This document shows, in pieces, positions 6,513 through 9,850 of a stretch of DNA of 9,850 nucleotides (positions within the stretch are counted from its first letter, which is position 1; every line of letters begins with the position of its first letter). The notes under the pieces are model-generated. The model worked only from the letters and a program-made list of their open reading frames with translations. It made no database searches and had not been told where the DNA came from. The position numbers were made by a program, and so were the translations under genes. The stretch is from assembly GCA_964477085.1 (NCBI GenBank), contig CAYZDF010000086.1:1-9850 (forward strand), given 5' to 3'. Source of the DNA: Dichloromethanomonas sp964477085 (GTDB taxonomy: Bacteria > Bacillota > Desulfitobacteriia > Desulfitobacteriales > Syntrophobotulaceae).

Positions 6513-6529
6513 AGTCAAAAGCTTTGACT
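6513..6529. repeat. AGTCAAA inverted repeat
   Basis: AGTCAAA-AGC-TTTGACT is a perfect 7-3-7 palindrome midway between the divergent promoters. A further AGTCAAA at 6541-6547 makes three copies of the half-site within 35 bp, as expected of a binding site for a dimeric regulator. The regulator is unidentified. Confidence 0.4.
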
Positions 6530-6592
6530 ATGGATACAGCAGTCAAATTGATAATTATTGCTGGACATGAATATTTCATTATACATATTTTT

Positions 6593-6618
6593 AATTGTCA
6601 TCATAGAAAATGACAATT
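6593..6618. promoter_or_regulatory. Inverted repeat upstream of the hemA promoter (candidate operator)
   Basis: AATTGTCAT-N8-ATGACAATT, perfect 9-bp arms, ending exactly at the first base of the hemA -35 box. The placement suits an activator or repressor. It does not match Rex, Fur or Fnr consensus sites that I know. Confidence 0.45.
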
Positions 6619-6646
6619 TTACAGAAATTTTAAGAATAGTTACACT
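6618..6646 (+). promoter_or_regulatory. Promoter for hemA
   Basis: TTTACA (5 of 6 to TTGACA), 17 bp, TACACT (4 of 6 to TATAAT). The predicted start near 6653 gives a leader of about 36 nt, ending in GAGGAGGG before the TTG start. Confidence 0.5.
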
Positions 6647-6688
6647 TAATAAAAGAAGTTGATGATTAAATGAGAGGAGGGTTACATT

Positions 6689-7891
6689 TTGAGAATAAAA
6701 ATGGCGGGTATTGATTATCATCAAGCTTCGCTTTCCCAGCGTGAAGTCTTTGCATTTTCCAGAACTCAGGCTCAAGAAGCAATGCAAACCGTCATTCAAA
6801 CAAAGGGTATTAGTAGCTGCGTAATCATATCAACCTGCAATAGGGTAGAAATATGGATTTACGAAGAAGATAAAATAGATTTTGATTTAATAAAAGTTCT
6901 ATGTAAATTAAAGAAGGTTTCCTTTGAGGAATATAGGGATTTGATAATTACCAGGGAAGGGTTAGAAGCAATAAGACATTTATTTGAAACAACCTGTGGG
7001 TTTAATTCTCAAATGTGGGGAGAAGATCAGGTCCTTTCCCAGATTAAGTTTTCTATAGAATTGGCAAGGCAGGCAAAAACTACAAATGAAGTTATAGAAA
7101 AGTTCTTTCAGTTTGCTATTACCTGTGCCAAGAAAATAAAGTCTTCAATAAGACTGACTGCACTTGACGTTTCGATTGCGATGAAAGCACGGCAAAAGAT
7201 AAGTGAACACTTTCCTTCTTTAGTCGGACTCAAATGTTTGGTTTTAGGTAACGGAGAAATAGGAAGGATGATGGCTTCTCTGCTTGTAGAATGCGGTGCT
7301 CAGGTAACAGTTTCTTTAAGAGAATATAAACATAAGATGAGCATAGTACCCGAAGGCTGTCTGGCTATTAATTATGAGAATTGCATATATGAAATAAAAC
7401 ATTCGGATTTAATTGTCAGTGCCACTTCAAGTCCCCACTTTGTAATCAAAATGGAGGATGTTGTGGATAGCCTAGCTGACAAAAAGAAGAGAGTCTTTGT
7501 AGATTTAGCAGTACCTAGAGACATTAACCCTCAACTTGCAGAATATGAAAACGTTACCCTCTTGGATATAGATACTCTGGGTGGTAGTACCCGAACTAAA
7601 GAAAGTGACAGCAATTTGTTAAAAGCGAAAGAAATAATAGAGCACTATATCATTGAATTTATTAAGTGGAATAAGATTAGAGACGTTTTATTGTTGATTA
7701 ACCATAATGTCTCTTATACGCCACAATTAATTAATTACATGCTTCGACAGGAAATAAATCGGTTAAACCCTAATACGCAAAAAACAAGCATTTTAGAGAA
7801 AAATGCTATAAGCCTGGCAACAGAGGCCCTACAGCAAATAATGTTTCATCGGGAACAAGAATTACTATCTTGCTCAAATAAAAAAAGATAA
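6689..7891 (+). CDS. hemA: Glutamyl-tRNA reductase
   Basis: A 400-residue enzyme that reduces glutamyl-tRNA to glutamate-1-semialdehyde with NADPH, the first committed step of C5 tetrapyrrole synthesis. Visible hallmarks are the catalytic motif ISTCNRVEIW with Cys50, MWGEDQVLSQIK at 109-120, the NADPH-binding GNGEIG at 187-192, and FVDLAVPRDINP. Length is close to the usual 400-450, with a short C-terminal dimerisation helix. The start is TTG: GGAGG at 6676-6680 lies 8 nt upstream, and the N-terminus MRIKMAGIDYHQASLSQRE aligns with the family's G-x-D/N-H/Y opening. It heads a rightward unit with a sirohydrochlorin chelatase gene and rex. Next to a dsr locus this suggests supply of sirohaem for sulfite reductase. 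Confidence 0.93.
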   Translation: MRIKMAGIDYHQASLSQREVFAFSRTQAQEAMQTVIQTKGISSCVIISTCNRVEIWIYEEDKIDFDLIKVLCKLKKVSFEEYRDLIITREGLEAIRHLFETTCGFNSQMWGEDQVLSQIKFSIELARQAKTTNEVIEKFFQFAITCAKKIKSSIRLTALDVSIAMKARQKISEHFPSLVGLKCLVLGNGEIGRMMASLLVECGAQVTVSLREYKHKMSIVPEGCLAINYENCIYEIKHSDLIVSATSSPHFVIKMEDVVDSLADKKKRVFVDLAVPRDINPQLAEYENVTLLDIDTLGGSTRTKESDSNLLKAKEIIEHYIIEFIKWNKIRDVLLLINHNVSYTPQLINYMLRQEINRLNPNTQKTSILEKNAISLATEALQQIMFHREQELLSCSNKKR

Positions 7892-7912
7892 ATATTAAAT
7901 AGAGATTAAGAA

Positions 7913-8289
7913 ATGACAGGAGTATTAATACTTGCACATGGGAGCAGGGAGAAAACAACTGAAGAGAGCTTTCAAATCATCGTAAATAAAGTCAAAGAAA
8001 AACAAGAGTATCCTTATATTGAAAAGGCATTTCTCTATTTCTCTATTTCTCTGATTCAAGTCTCAAGCAGGGATTATTGAAACATATGGACAAAGGCGTT
8101 AAAGATATAAAGATAGTTCCATGTTTTCTTTTTTATGGGGTTCATGTTAGAGAAGGTATTTCTAGGGAAATTAATAATTTATTAAAAGATTATCCTCATA
8201 TAAGCGTGACCTTGGATCGTCCTTTCGGCTACGATACATGGTTGGCCGAAATTTTATTGGATAGGGTAATGGAAATGTTGAATGTATAA
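7913..8289 (+). pseudogene. cbiX: Short sirohydrochlorin chelatase (CbiX/SirB class), frameshifted by 8-bp repeat
   Basis: Two pieces of one gene in different frames. From ATG 7913 the frame opens MTGVLILAHGSREKTTEES, the CbiX N-terminus with metal-binding His9 in HGSR, and continues to FLYFS before reaching TGA at 8078-8080 (55 residues). The second piece, in frame to TAA at 8287-8289, carries PCFLFYGVHVREGI with the second conserved His, and LDRPFGYDTWLAEIL. Between them TTTCTCT(A/G) is repeated three times (8030-8053). Deleting one 8-bp copy joins the pieces exactly in frame as FLYFSDSSLKQGLLKH, giving 122 residues, the length of the small archaeal-type CbiX. The enzyme puts Fe2+ (sirohaem) or Co2+ (cobalamin) into sirohydrochlorin. 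It starts 21 bp after hemA. The ribosome binding site is poor. As written the gene is interrupted; whether it is a real, reversible or sequencing change cannot be told here. Confidence 0.85.
8030..8053 (+). repeat. 8-bp tandem repeat inside cbiX
   Basis: TTTCTCTA TTTCTCTA TTTCTCTG: three units, the last differing in its final base. Two units keep cbiX in frame; three units shift it. Confidence 0.9.
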
Positions 8290-8342
8290 TTTTTTGGTTA
8301 ATTTTTTTATCGTTACTGTGCTCTAAGATGAGGTGGTATTAG

Positions 8343-8972
8343 TTGAAGGGGAAAAATAAGATATCTAATTCGATTATCAAACGGATGCCAAGATATTACA
8401 GATTTCTATCAGGACTCATGCAAATGGGTATTACCAGAGTGTCATCCAAAGATCTGAGCAAAAGGATGGGTATCACATCCTCCCAGGTCAGGCAGGATTT
8501 TTTTAGTTTTGGAGGCAACGGCCTTCAGGGATATGGTTATGATGTAGAGTTTTTGCATCAGGAAATTAGCAAGATCTTGGGATTAGATACCATGCATTCG
8601 ATGATCATTATAGGTGCAGGAAGTTTAGGGCACGCCCTGGCTAAACATACCAATTTCGAAAAGAGCGGATTCAAAGTTGTTGCCATTTTTGACATTAACG
8701 CTCAATTGATAGGTGAGAAAATTGTTGATCTTGAAATACTGGCTTTGGATGAATTACCGGAGTTTGTGAAGAATAACCCGGTTGAAATTGCAGTACTGAC
8801 AGTTCCTGAAAATGATGCAGTGCAAGTAGCTAAATTGGTAACCGGATTGGGAATTAAAGCTTTATGGAATTTTTCTCCGGTAGAAATAAATGTACCTGAT
8901 GAGATAATCGTAGAAAATATCCATATGATTGACAGTCTTATGGTCCTTGGATACAATCTTAAAGAATGTTAA
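8343..8972 (+). CDS. rex: Redox-sensing transcriptional repressor Rex
   Basis: A 209-residue regulator of full family length. Residues 8-60 are the winged-helix DNA-binding domain (RMPRYYRFLSGLM, then SSQVRQDFFSFGG); residues about 82-205 are a Rossmann domain with the NAD(H) motif GAGSLG at 91-96 and the family stretch LWNFSPVEINVPDEI. Rex dimers leave their operators when NADH binds, so they couple fermentative and respiratory genes to the NADH/NAD+ ratio. The start is TTG at 8343 with GAGGTGG ending 6 nt before it. It lies 53 bp after cbiX in the same direction, so it may be cotranscribed with hemA. I found no good Rex operator (TTGTGAA-N4-TTCACAA or the TTGTTAA variant) in this window, so its local targets are not evident. 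Confidence 0.95.
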   Translation: MKGKNKISNSIIKRMPRYYRFLSGLMQMGITRVSSKDLSKRMGITSSQVRQDFFSFGGNGLQGYGYDVEFLHQEISKILGLDTMHSMIIIGAGSLGHALAKHTNFEKSGFKVVAIFDINAQLIGEKIVDLEILALDELPEFVKNNPVEIAVLTVPENDAVQVAKLVTGLGIKALWNFSPVEINVPDEIIVENIHMIDSLMVLGYNLKEC

Positions 8973-9062
8973 GTGAATTGCTTATTAGATAATCTCCATA
9001 TTAGCTCAAACGGGGGGTTGTTTTTAGTTTCTAAAAATTAAACAGGTACTATCGAAAATAAA

Positions 9063-9098
9063 GAGGGGCGTAGAGAACTAGAATTCTTTGCGCCCCTC
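9063..9098. terminator. Bidirectional terminator between rex and the Crp/Fnr gene
   Basis: GAGGGGCG (9063-9070) pairs with CGCCCCTC (9091-9098). The stem continues inward through a G-U pair and then mostly A-T pairs (AGAGAA against TTCTTT with one G-T) to a small loop, giving about 15 pairs. It lies between two convergent genes. Flanks are AT-rich; the minus-strand side (CTTTATTTTCG) is somewhat T-rich, the plus side (AAAATCTTATT) less so. Confidence 0.7.
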
Positions 9099-9132
9099 AA
9101 AATCTTATTCTCGTTGGTGATGAAAAATAACT

Positions 9133-9149
9133 TGTCAACGACGTTGACA
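9133..9149. repeat. TGTCAACG-A-CGTTGACA palindrome
   Basis: A perfect 8-1-8 inverted repeat, more GC-rich than its surroundings, between the terminator and the end of the Crp/Fnr gene. It looks like a regulator binding site, but there is no gene start close by; the right arm also spells TTGACA, a consensus -35, without a matching -10 at 16-18 bp. Confidence 0.5.
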
Positions 9150-9250
9150 TATGATCTACAAAGCTTGATTCAATGTTGCAATAGAATTATTTTTTTCTTT
9201 CTCTATTCTACTGGGTACATTTTAAACTACTGTGACTTTTTAACTGAACT

Positions 9251-9850
9251 TTAAGAGAAATATTTACTTAAGCCCTCGATACTAAGAATAATAATGCAAT
9301 CCTTTTTCTTTTTTATGATCTGCTCTTTACACAGTTGAGTAAATAAATTACTGACTGTTACGCGATGCAAGCCGGTGATATTGGCTATGTCCTGGTGGGT
9401 TAAAGAAAGGTTAACAATATAAGTTTTACCGTCGATGTTTTTTCCATTTTGCTTAGCCAACATATAAAGCAACTTTGCAAGTCTAAACATGGGTTCAGGA
9501 ACACATAGGTCTTCTATTTGCGCGGTTAGAACCCGAATTTTTTGAGACATTAACTTATTGATAAATACGGTTATTTCCGGATGGGAACGAAATATTTCAT
9601 TAATTACGGAACTTTCCAAAGAATAGACTTCACAGGGCTCAGTTGCGGTAATTATTGTCAGACTGGGCATCCCATGAAAGAACAGGGTCTCACCAATAAA
9701 AGCAGGAGCATTCATATACCAAATTGTCTTTTCTGTCCCTGAGGAAGTGACACGGGACATCTTAATTTGCCCCTTGGACAGAAAGAATAATTTTGTAATT
9801 GAGACAGTTTCATAACTCATACCCGTTGATATAAGTGGATTTTTTACCCG
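9251..9850 (-). CDS. Crp/Fnr-family transcriptional regulator, CprK-like (5' end outside window)
   Basis: The frame stays open to the right edge, so the true start lies beyond it; an ATG at 9820 is internal to the sensor domain and has no good ribosome binding site. About 199 residues are visible. The first part is a cyclic-nucleotide-like beta-barrel (FFLSKGQIKMS, GTEKTIWYMNAPAFIGETLFFHG) without the arginine/serine pair that binds cAMP, followed by the long dimer helix and a C-terminal HTH (LTHQDIANITGLHRVTVSNL). The recognition helix has HRVTVSN where Crp has RETVGR and Fnr has VETISR; CprK, the halorespiration regulator, has HYVTISK, a close match. No N-terminal Fe-S cysteine cluster can be judged. 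It is convergent with rex. Members of this group activate respiratory genes in response to small ligands; the ligand here is unknown. Confidence 0.85.
   Translation of the reverse strand, partial: RVKNPLISTGMSYETVSITKLFFLSKGQIKMSRVTSSGTEKTIWYMNAPAFIGETLFFHGMPSLTIITATEPCEVYSLESSVINEIFRSHPEITVFINKLMSQKIRVLTAQIEDLCVPEPMFRLAKLLYMLAKQNGKNIDGKTYIVNLSLTHQDIANITGLHRVTVSNLFTQLCKEQIIKKKKDCIIILSIEGLSKYFS

Larger units (their letters stand above)
6324..6688. other. Divergent promoter region between trx and hemA
   Basis: 365 bp of very AT-rich DNA with no convincing gene. It holds a leftward trx promoter, a rightward hemA promoter and several perfect inverted repeats: TATCCT-N6-AGGATA (6416-6433), AATAATAAAATTTTATTATT (6451-6470), AGTCAAA-AGC-TTTGACT (6513-6529) and AATTGTCAT-N8-ATGACAATT (6593-6618). 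A third AGTCAAA occurs at 6541-6547. An 8-bp direct repeat ATTAGCTT occurs around 6356 and 6368 in the trx leader. Confidence 0.75.
8973..9250. other. Intergenic region between convergent rex and crp-family genes
   Basis: 278 bp with no supportable gene. It contains a small hairpin TTTTTAG-TTT-CTAAAAA (9021-9037), the strong inverted-repeat terminator at 9063-9098 and the perfect palindrome at 9133-9149. The rest is plain AT-rich sequence. Confidence 0.7.

Noticed and set aside
6515..6799. Minus-strand open frame of 94 codons overlapping the hemA start
   Set aside because: It covers the hemA promoter, ribosome binding site and N-terminus, has no family resemblance and no good ribosome binding site; it is a chance frame in AT-rich DNA.
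8030..8080. Programmed ribosomal frameshift in cbiX
   Set aside because: There is no slippery heptamer with a downstream structure, and chelatases of this family are not known to use one. The tandem duplication explains the shift exactly.
8077..8289. A separate 70-residue gene starting at TTG 8077
   Set aside because: Its sequence is the C-terminal part of CbiX and it lacks a proper ribosome binding site. The 8-bp repeat just upstream explains the frame change, so it is part of one broken gene.
1..9850. CRISPR arrays, insertion sequences, tRNA or rRNA genes
   Set aside because: I saw no regularly spaced repeats, transposase-like frames with terminal repeats, or cloverleaf/rRNA signatures on either strand.

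Overview
This looks like a low-GC, anaerobic, Gram-positive (Firmicutes/Clostridia) chromosome, most like the sulfite- or sulfate-reducing Peptococcaceae and Desulfitobacterium/Desulfosporosinus relatives. That placement is an inference from three things: strong GGAGG-type ribosome binding sites with frequent TTG starts, AT-rich intergenic DNA, and a dissimilatory sulfite reductase (dsr) locus with DsrM and DsrK but no DsrJOP in view. The species cannot be fixed from this window.

Left part, minus strand (read right to left). Positions 6323-4750 hold a thioredoxin with a CHVC active site, then a thioredoxin reductase fused to a degenerate thioredoxin domain. About 300 bp of non-coding DNA follows, with a likely terminator and several inverted repeats. 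Then comes a tight run of dsrM-like (haem b membrane protein), dsrK-like (two [4Fe-4S] sites plus HdrD-type cysteine motifs), a CoA-disulfide-reductase-type flavoprotein fused to a rhodanese domain, a 2[4Fe-4S] ferredoxin, and the first 17 codons of what appears to be dsrA. As a working picture, menaquinol electrons pass through DsrMK to the sulfur substrate of the Dsr system. The ferredoxin, the flavoprotein-rhodanese and the thioredoxin pair would handle persulfide and disulfide intermediates.

Right part, plus strand. From a divergent promoter region (6324-6688) run hemA (first committed step of tetrapyrrole synthesis), a short sirohydrochlorin chelatase (cbiX class), and rex (NADH/NAD+-sensing repressor). 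The first two fit the siroheme demand of sulfite reductase. The chelatase gene is broken here by an extra copy of an 8-bp tandem repeat; removing one copy restores a full 122-residue protein. A strong inverted-repeat terminator lies between rex and a convergent Crp/Fnr-family regulator on the minus strand, whose 5' end lies outside the window. Its recognition helix looks more like CprK than like Crp or Fnr.

The most notable points are the repeat-caused frameshift in the siroheme chelatase gene, the flavoprotein-rhodanese and ferredoxin genes placed between dsrMK and dsrA, the unusual thioredoxin/thioredoxin reductase pair, and several clean inverted repeats at promoters.
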